A stretch of DNA of 64,000 nucleotides. Origin: Hysterangium stoloniferum (Eukaryota; Basidiomycota; Agaricomycetes; Hysterangiales; Hysterangiaceae). Under the pieces are notes generated by a model, which worked only from the letters and a program-made list of their open reading frames with translations, was not told the DNA's origin and did not search any database. Within the stretch, counting starts at the first letter, position 1; the number at the start of each line of letters is the position of its first letter. Made by a program: the position numbers and the translations under genes. The stretch lies in assembly GCA_015178975.1 (NCBI GenBank), contig WHVD01000075.1, positions 349,024 through 413,023 of the forward strand. Direction: 5' to 3'. This document shows positions 34,945 through 47,060 of this stretch, piece after piece.

Positions 34945-36877
34945 TTAAAAAGGCAGCCGAATTGATCGTTCAGAAGGTGAACCATATGTCTTTAACATTG
35001 ATATCAAGCTCGGATTAGACGCTACCGACACACCAGTGAAAGGTGTGGCAATTACGCATAAGAAGGAACGAGCGATGAGAACTAAACATTCAAGACGCTG
35101 AAGGTCAAATGGGTAGCTGATTGAACCACGCATTGTTTTATAATGTTGAAGAACAGACAGAAGAATGGCGATGCTATCGAGGCTGCGCACAATGGTACAC
35201 GCAGATTCGGGGTCGGAAGATACAACTATCAGCTGCAGAGTAACCGAGATTATTCGTTCGCCAGACTCTAAGAGCGACGAATATGGACTTGTTTGCGTCA
35301 AAATCAGACTGATAGGAGAATTTTATGAGCGGAGGTAAGACAATACTGGAAGGTAAACATACCGTAGGATGGGCCCAATGAGCGAAGACACCACATTTAG
35401 CTGGCTGATGTGATCCGTGCGAAGTGTGCTGTTGAAGAAGAAGAGTTGCACGGCCCGGGTATCATCACTGAGCAGTAAATATGTGTTAAAATGATCATGA
35501 AGTGTCAAGGATGCAATATTCAAGTGTATGTCGTCCACTATAACCTCCAATACAGCTCCAGCAATATCCCGAAAGCATGCATCTTGTTGTATGCAATTAA
35601 TGAAAAGCAGTATACGCCTTTCATTATATCCATACAACCGTCGCTGCTGGCGATTTTGTCTGTTTTGGTCTTCATCAGCAGGATGCGAAGACGTGATGGC
35701 GGACGCACGGTTGTAACCAGAATTCAAAGTACCCTTTGATCGCAGTGAGCTCCTCTACAGACAGCTGACGCACATGGCAAATTTTTTCCACAATATACGC
35801 AAGGCCAATAACGGGATTTGGATATTGACTACCAAAGCATGATAAATATCGGGCGAGTTGGACGATAAATGTTGATGCAACCTCATCTAAGTTGGTGTGT
35901 AGCGGTGATTCGATTACAGCATTATAAAGGGATGACGTGATTGCAGTTGACGTATTATTTTCATCTGACCCTGGAGTGCCGGGGCAAAGTATCAAGGCGA
36001 AACCCAAGCATGTCACAAGCTCTGGAGCGTGACTTTTGTTGCTCCGGTATAAACCCACCCAGCAGTCACATAAGATCGACGCGGCCCGTCCTCGAATTTG
36101 AGGCGGGTATGAGGGTCTGTGAAGACATAAGTATTTCGAATATATTCAATGATTGACGCTGAGTCATCCCTACCTACACAAATCAATGCTTTCTTGAATT
36201 AGACGTCCCAGTCTTGGCAGAGTCAAATACTTTTGTGAGAACCTGTCACGCCCGCCGTGCAGATCCAATCTATGCGCAATTCGCTCGTACACCGTCAACT
36301 TTGCTATCAGAGAAGTTTTCTTTGCAATGTAAAGGACTTTCATTCCAACCCTTTCCAAACCAACTCCACCATAATACCCGAGTCCTATTTGAATACTTGC
36401 AGAAGCGCCAACATCCTGTGAGGCCGCTCCCCAGTCATGACTGTGATATGGGCTCGGCTTGGATGTGGTGTCCGTGGGCCTCCCTGGCATCGTAACAATA
36501 AGCGGTGGGTCATGGTAACTCGTTTCTCCTTGACACTGAAATGCACAGGATGTCATACAGATTACTTGATAATAGCATTGTACTTTACTCACCAACTCGT
36601 CAACCCAAACCTCTACATGATTTTCAGACAATGGTATGTGCTGGCCATCATCGGGTGCCAGGTAACATATATCATGCCTGGGTTCATTACAGCTCCATCG
36701 TTCTCGGAGCTTCAACCGGAATCTTTCCCTCATCCCCGTCTCAATGATCTGCTCCCGTTCCTCTGAGCTGAATACACCTGGGGAAACCAAAGGGGGTAAC
36801 TCCTCAACATCTTCGAGGAGGGCTTCAGTCGTTGCCGAATCGTGATTCCCCAGACTCGCCTGGTTGAAAGTAGACAT
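34945..36877 (-). CDS. Gene M copy 3: five-exon protein of unknown function (563 aa)
   Basis: Exons: 36877-36593, 36535-36174, 36116-35733, 35659-35363 and 35308-34945, together 1692 nt, an exact number of codons with no internal stop. Intron positions and phases match copy 1 (57, 57, 73 and 54 nt, all GT-AG). Exon 3 is 12 nt longer than in copy 1 (an inserted LYR-type piece) and exon 4 is 3 nt longer, so length changes between copies keep the frame in coding parts. The C-terminus extends about 24 residues beyond copy 1 (PSLISMLKTYGSPSERS). Start MSTFNQASLGNHDS; TATA-like ATAAAAG sits about 45 bp upstream. No known domain is recognised. This is the best candidate for a working copy. Confidence 0.7.
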
Positions 36878-37480
36878 TTGTAGGTAGCAGTCGTACTTAC
36901 ATTAGAAGGGGATGCGGCGCTTTTATGCAGCAGTCAGTCGGAACAGCCTTGTGGCCGTGCCTACACAGGATTTACGGCAGTTCATCCCTGCCTTCGTAAA
37001 CGAGGTGCCCTTACCCCCTCCCTCAACCATATAGGCTCCAGTGTACGAAGCTACCTCACTGCTTTCTTACCCTTCCGCTGAAGGCTCACAGCTTCTAATA
37101 ATAGTCTGGTCGATTGTCACCCCCATAGAATAGTATTTCTAGTGTTCTTGAGCGTCAGAGTTGAAAGTAAGACAGCTTTTCTGTTATTCGAGAAGTGGCA
37201 TTGCCATGTATAATGTAATTACCGTCCAGAGTGATGCTTCCCGCCTGCTGCTTCCTTCAAGTTGGCGCTGTCAACCTCACTCAGTCTTTATCGCGTGATT
37301 GCGCGCTATCGTGCTTGCTCAGAGTCATCTCGTTGGGAGTAGATATTGGTGGACAGTAGTCGCACTGATACCAGAAGGGGATGCAGCCATTTTATGGCAC
37401 AGTCAGCCCGAGATTAATTTCAAGCTATAGTCTTGTGGCCGTGCTTGTACGAGGATACACTGCCGCGGTGAACCCTTTTT
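36878..37480. repeat. Gene M upstream region with duplicated 5' block, unit 3
   Basis: As in units 1 and 2: TATA-like box near 36.92 kb and a second diverged copy of the start region near 37.32-37.41 kb. Confidence 0.55.
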
Positions 37481-38580
37481 GGAGCACTGCAAATCCTTCT
37501 CAAGGAGATAAACTTTCATAATGAATTTTGTTTTGTACCAAACCTTACTTAAAATAGACATTTTAGGTCATACAAAGATGGAATTAAAGGTAACCTTTAG
37601 GTTGAATTTAACAGCATTGTTTTTACTGCATAAAATGAGTCATTTTAAGACAACATTAAAAGGAAACAATAGTTGAAAATTAGATAGATATTTGTAAGAC
37701 TAAAGCTATGGCATTTTATATCTAATTTAAGGAGTACTTAACTCCCATTCTTAAAGATGTCCTTTAGTGTTATGTTAATAAATTTAGTAATAAGATTTTA
37801 GGGTACATCAAAATGAGCTATTTAGTCGATGGATTTGAGATGTTTCTCAGATTTAGAATCTTGCACACTACAAAATTCATCGTGCTCTACGTGTCACTCT
37901 GGAGATAATCTGTGTGGGAAGACGCAAAACAAAAGTTGCATGATTTGATTGTTACATGTCGAGATGTTGAGCAGCGAGCGGTGAGCACAAATATGAGGAA
38001 AGGAATTACTGGCAGGTACTACATGTGAAGCAATTTGTAGTGGTACATGTAGTAGTATTATACTAAACTTTGGGATTCATGATCTTGTTAGCCAAAACCG
38101 TTGTGTTTGTGTCGACGATGAGTCGCAGAATATTGACTATTAGATCTCAGATAGGTGTCCCCAAGTTCAATTATTGCAATGTGCAACCACTGCAGTAAGA
38201 AAATGCACTTGAATGAAGTGTTCTAGACGCTGTTGTCCAGTGTCGAAAACACTTTCCTTAAGTGCACAAACACTGAAGGGTCAGCTCGCAGGATACGCAG
38301 AATCTGCAACTTCTCTACAATGGAATATAAATTTATAAAATTAAGCTAAATGGCGATATATCTATTGCACATTTTGTCGGTGCCGAAGCATGATTGGCTT
38401 CGGAGGCAGGTCAACCTTCGGTCTGTGCTAGGAACAGCTGCAAGTAAACCATAATATTAATCCCTTACCCACATATTCGTAACTGAACATCCAACTGCAG
38501 TGTAAATCGAACATTATTAAGCCGTGGATTTTTTCAGATAAATCTATAATCCTCATTTTCAACCAACAAATCAATCTAGC
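37481..38580. other. AT-rich spacer, unit 3
   Basis: Closer to unit 1 (16.4 kb) than to unit 2 in many positions I compared. No gene seen. Confidence 0.6.
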
Positions 38581-39110
38581 AGCTTGCTTTTCGAGGGTTG
38601 TGGGAGGATTCTTTACATTCTTAGAGTAGCCTTCCAGTGTGAAGAAGCTGCTCTGGACTGAAACTATCGTTTATTGGCGAGCGCTCATTGAAACACATAC
38701 TCTGGTTCTCCCTGGGACTCCCGGAAATATTAATGCTTTCCTTGCATCGGCAGATGCACCCCGGGATCTGGATTTCAAGGTCAAGGGCTGTTCGCCTAAC
38801 CGTGACCATTGAGTCCCACGACTATGCCCTAAAACCAAGGACTGAACAGCCAATTGTGTCTAGATCAGCACTGTCTCTTGTCTCTGGTACACGACATATT
38901 ATTATATTTATGATGGTTCGTGATCTAGAAGAGGTGTCGACATTGGCATTTTCATGCTGGACAAAGTCTTCCCACGCCAGGATCCGTTGTACATCTTGCT
39001 TGCTTCTTTAGAGATCCGCCCGGTACCCATGTTGCTTGTGGTGTGAGGAACCTTAAGGTGTAAATACATGACTTTATTTTATTGTAAGACCCCACTAGGT
39101 GCCCTTAGAA
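38581..39110. other. Open segment of unclear strand, unit 3
   Basis: Counterpart of 17.45-18.0 kb, shortened and with both frames broken. Confidence 0.3.
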
Positions 39111-39199
39111 AGATGATGTCTAGGATGAGTATGTACGGGTAGTGCAAGTATGAGTCTGCAATGTGCCTGCATTAACATACAAATGCCAAGTGATTGTAA

Positions 39200-40200
39200 G
39201 TAATACCGTAATTAACCGATTTGGACCCAGTGTGCTCTCGAGTTCATTTCCACTGGATCGGGATTTAGTCCCAAGCCCGCCCGAATTCATTAAGAATGAA
39301 CTTCTGCACAAATCTCTTGATGGTCTCCTTACTGAGGCCGCCTTCACCCCACGCCTTCGCCAGCTTCTTCCCATTCTCTTTGCGATATCCGTATAAGGGT
39401 TAGGAGAAGCAGAAGGTCTGCATTGGGCTCAAAAAAGAAACCTACAAAAGGAGTTTCCAGGTTCAACAGTGTTGATATCATCACCCACATGTGCTCAGAT
39501 TCAGAAAACACTGCCAAATGCGATCTATGGTGTTCAGAACACCGTAAGGATTTGAAATGAAGCAAGCAAGTAATCACAGGTATAAACCAAAGAATGCTTC
39601 CCGTATTTATCGAAGGCCATCTCTATATTCACATCAGAGCTACTCGTGGATGGCATTGTAGTTAAGCGTGGCGTAGGGGACCCAGCTCAGCCGTGACTGC
39701 CGCCGGGACAAGCGCAGGTGCGACCTTCAGCAGTTCATGTCCTGCCCCACTCACTGACCCTGTCCCTTTCAGGTGTCCATTGCCCGCGGGGCGTGATGCA
39801 TTGGCATTGTCGCCAAATTCAATGTCACCTATCTCACTCCGACACGAAAGAAGTCTCGGCCGTCTTGGACGAGCGATTCGTAAACAGCGCATCCTTTAAT
39901 GGGTTCGTATGCTTCGCAGCTAAGTGAGAGTGCACATGATGCGAGTTGTAGGAAGCGGTAGCCCGAAGTTTCGGATGAACACAGACATATTAGCGTAGTG
40001 CTTAGGGAGCGGTTACTTTTGTGGATTACCCATGGAATTCGGGATGGCGAGCGGGGATCTTGAGGGTGCCAATCGTAGTGTAGCGATCCGGCAAACCGGG
40101 AACTTTGATGATTGAGCCGCCGCAGGATCTGTAGACGTAGAGGTAAAGCAGATACAATAAGTATTCAGGTTCTGTTTTATTTCTTTTTGCTTCAAAGGCT
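39200..40200 (-). pseudogene. Gene N relic, unit 3
   Basis: Retains GNGHLKGTGSVSGAGHELLK and the LAVFSESEHM piece. Short deletions separate it from the other copies. Function unknown. Confidence 0.4.
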
Positions 40201-40284
40201 GGACAGGGTACCTCAGCCGCAGCAGCCTCTAGATGGGAGATACAGTTAGAAGTAAATAAGATAAATTCTCAAGAGTAAAATTCA

Positions 40285-40650
40285 CGTGAGAAAGGTTTCT
40301 CAGGTAGACTGGAGCACAAAGAGGACGGACACGCTGCCCATATTCAAAGAGATAGCATGGTACAGGCATCAAGACGAGATGTGCACGTGGAATCGTTGGA
40401 CGACGTCTCAGCTATCCTATACGAGCAGAGCGATGATCCACGTTATGCTTCGCGATTTTGGAAGACGTTACCTAATTGCCAACGTCCCGTCCGAATGCGA
40501 AGCCCACGCATCCAGACGATCTTGCTTCAGCCGGTCTTAGTCAGGCCATTGATAACTGTGGGACTCTCTCTTAACCCATTCCTCTGGCAACCCAGACTCC
40601 TTTGAAACCCATAGGATTTCCGTGTTTGCAGCTATTCGTGCTCCCTTGTG
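40285..40650 (+). pseudogene. Coding-like relic before the C-terminal relic, unit 3
   Basis: Same block as 19.25 and 29.59 kb; reads SRRDVHVESLDDVSAILYEQ followed by DDPRYASRFWKTLP. It is too short to identify. Confidence 0.3.
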
Positions 40651-40679
40651 CTTCATACTCTCCCATAACCCCGGGGTGT

Positions 40680-41930
40680 CCACGGAACGGTATGGATTAT
40701 GAGGGAGTCAACTGTAATCCACACGTTCAATGATTGATCTTCGATAGGCTAGTTCCAAGTTGCACGTCGCTTTCTAAGCCCATGCTGAACTTCAGCAATA
40801 CCAAGCACACGCCCCTACCCCCACTCATCCTCTCATCCCAGGTGATTATGAAGACCACTTTTCCTTTAGCAAATACATACCGTCGCCGCAGGCTCAGAAT
40901 CAGATCCAAACATCAAGTCCGAATCAGGCTTCAGCTGCAATTCCCCGTCTAGCAACGGTATTGACATGAAAATTTCTATAGCCTTCAATACTAGCAACGA
41001 CATGCCCTTCAATACCCTCTCTCACCGCCTTCTGACATGCCGTCCCTCACTGGACCCTGTGAATTCAGAGACTATGTGTCAACGACGAGCGCAAGTGTTA
41101 GTGTTAACCCTCCGGAAATCGTGAGAGGGTTTATGTTTGGGGTGGAGGAGTGAGGGGACATTGGGAGGTGGGGACTTTATGTGTGCAGCAGCAGCGGGGG
41201 CGAGAGGGCCAAGGTCTAATGGGATATCGCTCACGGGATCGGAGCCAGTCTTGAGGTCGGGTGCATCAATGTCAACTGCGTATCCGCATAGCGTTCATGT
41301 ACCGTTGGGGGCAGGGGCGAAGCAGGCGGCCCGACCACAGCAGTCGCAGCTATCTCCACAATCGCAATCCAATCCCAGTATAGCCAGCTCCACAGTCGAA
41401 GTTCCAGCGCCGCACCGCAACACCAACCACACACCCAATCTTGATCCCGATCTCAACCCACTTCAAGCGACAACAACGATAACATATCAGTCTCACGACG
41501 CCTTGACAAAACTCCCTTCCAAACCCTCGCAGCCGCAGTCGCAATCGCATACTTAATCACAACCTCAACCACAATTGCGACCTGGACTGGTCCCTTTGCT
41601 CTCTACGCCTGCACAGATTGCGGCTGAAGGGCACAAACTGCTGCTGGGAAACAGGCTCAGGCGCAGCGACAGAGTCAAGCGGCGAAACGATCAAAATTAA
41701 CAACCACATCGTCATCAATCTCCAGGTGCTAGTGTAATGAGTATTGTGCCTGCGCCTGCATTAAGGCAGGGTAGGAGTGGAAGTGGGGACAGGTGGGTTG
41801 GATGTACATTCAGATGCAGAGATTGTGAAGCTCACTATGGACTATGTGTTTGTGTTTGTGTTTGCAGGGCCAGATACACGTTCAGGTGTAGGGTGGATGA
41901 ACGTGTATGCAGACTTTCGGTCCCGTTTTA
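40680..41930 (+). pseudogene. Transcription-factor C-terminal relic, right end
   Basis: Same order of pieces as 8.02-8.99 kb, with losses (the SSGI piece is shortened near 40.95 kb, the Gly-rich piece near 41.16 kb). A Q-rich ending is still visible near 41.87 kb (ccagatacacgttcaggtg). Confidence 0.65.
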
Positions 41931-43437
41931 ACTTACTGCAATTTCGTCGCCGCCCACTTCTTTCGATTCCGCCGGTCAACATCTTCCGTCGTCCGTCCCT
42001 TCGCGCGCATCCCATCTTGCCGGATTCTTCTCCAGCGCCATCGCGTCACTGTTTCTAGCCCGCGCCATCGCGCCACCACTTCCGCACTATCCACCCGAAC
42101 ACACGATTCGCACTCCGCACGCGATCGCCAGGCTATCTCTTCTCAAATTTCAATTATTCGCCTGTTTCTTTCTATCAGCCACAATCCCACCTTGGCTCCG
42201 CCCCTTGATCATGCCATCCGGCGCTAGACTTTCTTAGACCCAGGATACTACACCTCATTTCAATTCGCGTGTACTCTGCGGGTTTTGAGACTGCACTCTG
42301 GATATGTAGATGCAAATGTGAACGAATGAGGCACTCCTCGACCATTCTATTCCAATCCGAGTTAGAACGTGGGTGTTGGACCTCTTTGTCCTGTGTCTGT
42401 CTTTATCTTTGATTAGGGAGGATGTGGCCACACTGTATCCTTTCTTTCCCTCTCTTTTCCATCTGCGCGTATCGGTGGCTCGCAGCCGCACGTGAGGTGT
42501 TTGTGCGAGTGCGGACTCCTCTCGACCATTTTATATCCCGAGCTAGACCTCTCCATTTCACCTCTTCGTCCTCTATATCTGTGTATGTCTATTCTGACTG
42601 GACACCTGGGAGGTTGGATGGATACCGATCGAAGAATGATCGTGATGGAATGGGACAGGAGTGAATGTATCATGTTCTTCCTTTCCCTCTTTTTCCCAAC
42701 TCTCGTGTATCGGGGTTCGCAGCCACACATGAGGTATATGTGCGAGTTTGGACTCCTCGACCGTTCTATCTCACCCCACCCATCACTCCCAGCGAACAAT
42801 CTTCCCGCGACCCGGATACTAGACCGTCTTCCTGTCCAAGTCTGTGCTGGCTTGACACTCGACACTCGAGAGGTGGATGCGTCAGTTTAATCACCCACCG
42901 CTTGCGCCATGATAGAAGCAGAGGCGTTATTCTCTTTAAAACACCTATAGCAGATTGTCACATGAGGAAAGATTCAACGAAGCTAAAAACCGGACAACAA
43001 GTTTGGAATTGGATGCTAATGGGAGTGGCAGCGGATTAGCAGCGGGAGCTGTGTTGAGACGGACTGAGACAGCAGCCTTGATACCGCTTAAGACAGGCGG
43101 GGGGGAAGACGAAGAATGCGGGTAGTAGTGCGGCCCCGGGATTGAGGATGCGTGAGAGGGAGATGGTGCGTGAAAAGAGCAGAGAAAATGGCGAAGAAGA
43201 TGGCGAAGAAGATGGCGATAGTGGTGTAGTGAAGGGAGGGGAGCAACGAGGAGGTGCCTTGGGATGAAGAGTTAGACGCGGAGTGAAGGGAGGTTGTAGG
43301 TGAGGACGGAGTGTGCCAGGACCAAAAACAAAAACACCAAGCTGAAGATTGACAAAATCATCTCGCTTGTGCTATATAACCTCTTCCCTCCACCGCTCAT
43401 CCCCCACCTACACACGCTCCCCTCTCGATCTGCGCCG
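41931..43437. repeat. Low-complexity array segment, right unit
   Basis: Full-length counterpart of 8.99-10.04 kb and of 3.9-5.5 kb, including the subrepeats and a purine-rich stretch (43.1-43.3 kb). This unit keeps the part missing in the units at 20.8 and 31.1 kb. Confidence 0.6.
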
Positions 43438-44340
43438 ATGGGTATGCTTGCGCGGCTTAGTCTCGAAGAGGCGTGTGTTGTTTCGAAACCCGGTTCTTCG
43501 ACGTCATCGTCCTCATCAACAATAAAACGTGAAGAAGGTTCCGCCAAGCTGAGACGCGCCGCTACCTATGACGAAGACGACTTTGAAACAGAATCCGAAT
43601 CTGCAACCAGCGAAGGATTCGGTATCGCCTCGACAGACTGTCTTGCCCAGGGCCTGCCTCCAACCTCACCGAAGGGTCTTGAAAACGCGCGCTGCCCCGC
43701 CCGCTATTCTTTCAAGTGGGTTGGTGGGTTGGGAGACTGCAAAGGGGTTGTTTGATGTGAGTGGCTTGTGATTCTAGGTTTTTCGATATTCGGTGTTGAC
43801 CTTTCCTTTTCCAATGGTGGTATATTTTTCAAATATGTTAGCGTATGCAGTGTTTATCCTTCTTCCTTTCAAGCGACGGGTGCTTATAATGTTTTCTACT
43901 ATTTGCCAGTCCTTCGTATACATCCTAAACACGTTCTCCACACTATCCAAAGCGGTCTATGAACGGGACCTGTCCCTCTTCACCGTCGGTAAGTCCTTTC
44001 CCACTTCTTTCCCTTCCAGCCTTCTTTATAATACAACTCGTATAAACATGCTAACCCCATAGACAGTTCTAGCAATCTCATCTCGTTACCTCTCCTCCTG
44101 CCCAAGACTCCACAACATCGTCACGAACTTCCCTGAATGCGCAGCAGCCCCAGCCTTCATCGATGGCGTGAAGAGCGTTGAGATGGGAAGGATAGGAGTT
44201 GGTTTTATGGGGCAGTTAGTCGGGCTTCTTTCTTTCTTCTCTTTTGTCTGCTTTCATCCTTTCCTTTGCTCCGGATTTTTCCGTTGTGATGGAAAGGTTT
44301 TGTAGTGCGTTTTTACTGATAGTACGTTATACCCCTTTTG
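43438..44340 (+). pseudogene. Transcription-factor N-terminal/MHR relic, right unit
   Basis: This copy keeps the longest N-terminal frame of the deleted class: MGMLARLSLEEACVVSKPGS, a Ser run, KREEGS, YDEDDFETESESATSEGFG, up to a frameshift near 43.65 kb. MHR pieces follow (FVYILNTFSTLSKAVYERDL). A ctatataacct TATA-like box is 64 bp upstream of the ATG. The middle exons are missing after the KSVEM piece. No Zn2Cys6 cluster precedes the start. Confidence 0.7.
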
Positions 44341-45805
44341 GTGTTCATTTGACTGAGTCAATGGGTCGATGCCACACTTCTCATCAATGCAACAGCTGCA
44401 TATTCCCCCTTTTCGGACGGATACACCGGAGTCGCGCTAGATCTTGAGAACGATACCCTGCAATACCTTCGTCGCATGCGCAGCGCCCTGCTCGTAATCG
44501 TCGCCTGGACAACTGCGCCATTGTGCATACGCAGCGATTTGCGTCAAACAAACTCTTCAGCGCTGCAAGGATACGCACGAGATTGATGAACCTGCGGCTG
44601 CGGGATACTGATGGCGTGCAGGAAGCTGTTTAGAGGATTGCGAGACACAACCGTGAAACCATGAACTCAGCTCGTCGCGATCGCGCTTAGCGTGCGCGTT
44701 CTTGACTTTGGTTCTGCAGGATTGTGACAATAACCTGTACAGGAGGCTCAGACTCAGGTTGCCCAACCGTACTCGTAGAAGCGCTGGGTCTACCCACTGA
44801 TTGCGGCCCCGCCGCGAGTTTTTCCACTGGCATGGGAAAAGGCTTTTGAGTCCCGCTTGCCAAGATTGCATAGCCGGAACCAGTTCATGATAGTCTTGGC
44901 CGACAGGTAGAAATGCCGTTTGTGGTGGGCGCGACGAGAGGTGAAGGTGGTAGTGCAGCAGGAATGGCAGGTGACAGTGTCAGGTTGATTCCCACTTGTA
45001 CGGATCCCTCTCGTAGAATAAAAGAGTGATTTTGCAGTAAAATAATATTGGACTGACGTTGGCGTTGGGGCATACAGTGACAAATGCACATGCGAGCAGA
45101 CAACCCCAGAATGATATGTCCGCTTCAACCCCGCATAACAAATGATAAAAGGGCTAAATAATGTCTATGGTCAAATATCCAGTCGATCTTACATTATGTA
45201 GATTTTGCCTTGACACGAATCCCGGTGTTATCAGAAACCAAGGGGGCGGCGGTAAATCCTCACAGTCGGAGTCATCGCAAACACCAATCACATAAGTTCA
45301 CCAACCCAATCTCTCTTTCTATCAACCACAATCCCATTCCAAGCTAGACTTTCTTAAACGGGGATATTACACCTCTTTTTCAATATGCGCGTAGTCCGCG
45401 GGGTTTGCAGCTGCGCGCTAGATGTGTAGATGCATATACGAAGGAACAAGACACTCCTCGAACATCCTTTTCCATTCCGAGTTAGACCAGGTATTGGAAC
45501 TCTTCCTCCTCCATGGCAGTGGTAGCGCTATCTCCTTTTTCTCTGCGCATAATTGGTGGTTCGCATCCGCACATGAGGCAATTGTGCGATTGGGGAGTCT
45601 TCGACTATTCCATTCCACCCTGAGCACTTTGGTGTATCGGGGTACGCAGATGCACATAAAGTGTATGTGCGAGTTTTGGATCGTTCCATCACCTCATCCT
45701 ATCACTCCGAGCGTACGATCTTGCGGCGACGTGGATTTACACCTCTTCCTCTGGCTAAGTCTGTCCTGCCTTGACACTCAAATAGTGGTGGATGCGTCAA
45801 CATAA
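44341..45805. repeat. Unit-specific and low-complexity segments, right unit
   Basis: Counterpart of 11.06-12.5 kb in normal orientation. It ends at the tcaaatagtggtggatgcgtc landmark, where instead of the 81-aa ORF the sequence joins another transcription-factor relic. This is the right-hand junction of the tandem array. Confidence 0.65.
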
Positions 45806-47060
45806 TCTTCATCATCAACAGTCAAAAGTGAAGAAGGTTCCAAGTCCTGGCTGAAACACCCCTCTACCTATGACGAAGCCTTACCCCAGGACCTGCATTC
45901 AATCTCGCACTAGGAAGGGTTTTAAACACGCGCGCTGCCCCGACAGCTATTTCTTTGACCGAGTTGGTGGGTTGAGAGACCACAGGGGAGTTGGTTGATA
46001 TGTGAGTGGCTTGTGATGCTATGCCTTTTCGAGTTTGGTGTTGACTTTTTTGTTTTCCATTGGTATATTTTTTTCAAATATGCCAGCTCTGAGTAGTGTT
46101 TTTCCTTTTTGATATTTACTAGCCCTCCTCAAGTCTTTTACCACTTCTTTTCTTTCCACCCTTCTGTATAATACAACTTGTACAAACACGTTAGCCCAAC
46201 CCACAACCCTCGCAATCTCACCTCGCTACCTCCCTTGCTGCCTACAAAATCGGCATGCACTTCGCTAAACACGCAGCAGCGGCTGCCATCGTCGACTGAA
46301 GAGCGTTGATAGGGTTCAGGCGTATCTGCTCATGAGTGTTTATGGTTTTCCTGCGAGGAGGTGGGAGGATAGGTGTTGGTTTTATGGGGGTTGGCTAGCT
46401 GGTTAGTTGGGCTTCTTTGTTTATTTTCCTTGCTTTCATTTCATTTCATCTCTTCCTTATATTGCTTGTGATGTTGATGCTTTTGTGCAAAGTCAGGATA
46501 ACAACAGACCTAAATCCGAATTTCTCCGCCTTCTTGAGTACACCGCCCTTCTCAGAGCAACACAAGCGCAAAGGCTAAACCGTGCGTGGACGTGAATAAA
46601 CAGTTTCAATGTCGAACAGTCGGGTTCGACGCAGTGGTGGGGGGAAACCGGCGGGTATGCGGGATGATGAGGCAATTAGAGGTGCAAAGGCTTGGTATCG
46701 GGAGAGGTAAGCATAGTCTTGAATAGCTTTGGATCTTTGCTGATATAGTGGTGTATTCTAGATACAACCACCCCGACAATGTCCATCTAGTTGCGTACAC
46801 GGAACTGTTGAAGAACGTGTCGAGGTTCCATAAGAGTACTCATACACTAAAAGACACTTGGAAACTATATGCTAAATTCCTGCACGGGCAATTAAGATTC
46901 ATAATCGTCACAGTACCTTCTGTACATCTCGTTCAAAAGTAACAACAACAACAACCCACGGAGACATCCCACGACATGGATACATCGTAACAAGGCCTTG
47001 CATTTTCCTCAACCAACGGCCATATCTCCCCGGTCTCCGACCTTGCACAACTACTCGTGT
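45806..47060 (+). pseudogene. Transcription-factor relic at the right edge, keeps middle exons
   Basis: Unlike the array copies, this remnant still has the region equivalent to 6.42-7.6 kb: LLRATQAQRLNRAWT near 46.55 kb, YNHPDNVHLVAYTELLKNVS near 46.76 kb and KLYAKFLHGQLRFIIVTVPS near 46.87 kb. Its N-terminal part is heavily deleted and it has many stops. Part of the stretch corresponding to 6.9-7.55 kb is missing between THTLK and KLYAKF. Confidence 0.7.

Larger units (their letters stand above)
1240..47060. repeat. Degenerate tandem array, unit about 10.3-10.7 kb
   Basis: The same ordered landmarks return along the + strand. A transcription-factor C-terminal marker (ttcagcaatac) lies near 1.64, 8.07, 19.79, 30.11 and 40.79 kb. 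An 81-codon ORF sits at 12.54, 23.24 and 33.67 kb. Gene M ends at 13.91, 24.32 and 34.95 kb (start-to-start 10,512 and 10,604 bp). The left edge near 1240 matches the sequence at 19,255, 29,590 and 40,285 that precedes each C-terminal relic. The right end is a transcription-factor remnant to about 47.06 kb. Units differ by substitutions, small indels, two small inversions and larger deletions, so the array is old enough to have diverged but is still clearly alignable by eye. Confidence 0.9.

Noticed and set aside
1240-47060. rDNA array
   Set aside because: The unit size is in the range of fungal rDNA, but no conserved rRNA sequence is seen and the units diverge too much and carry protein-coding relics.
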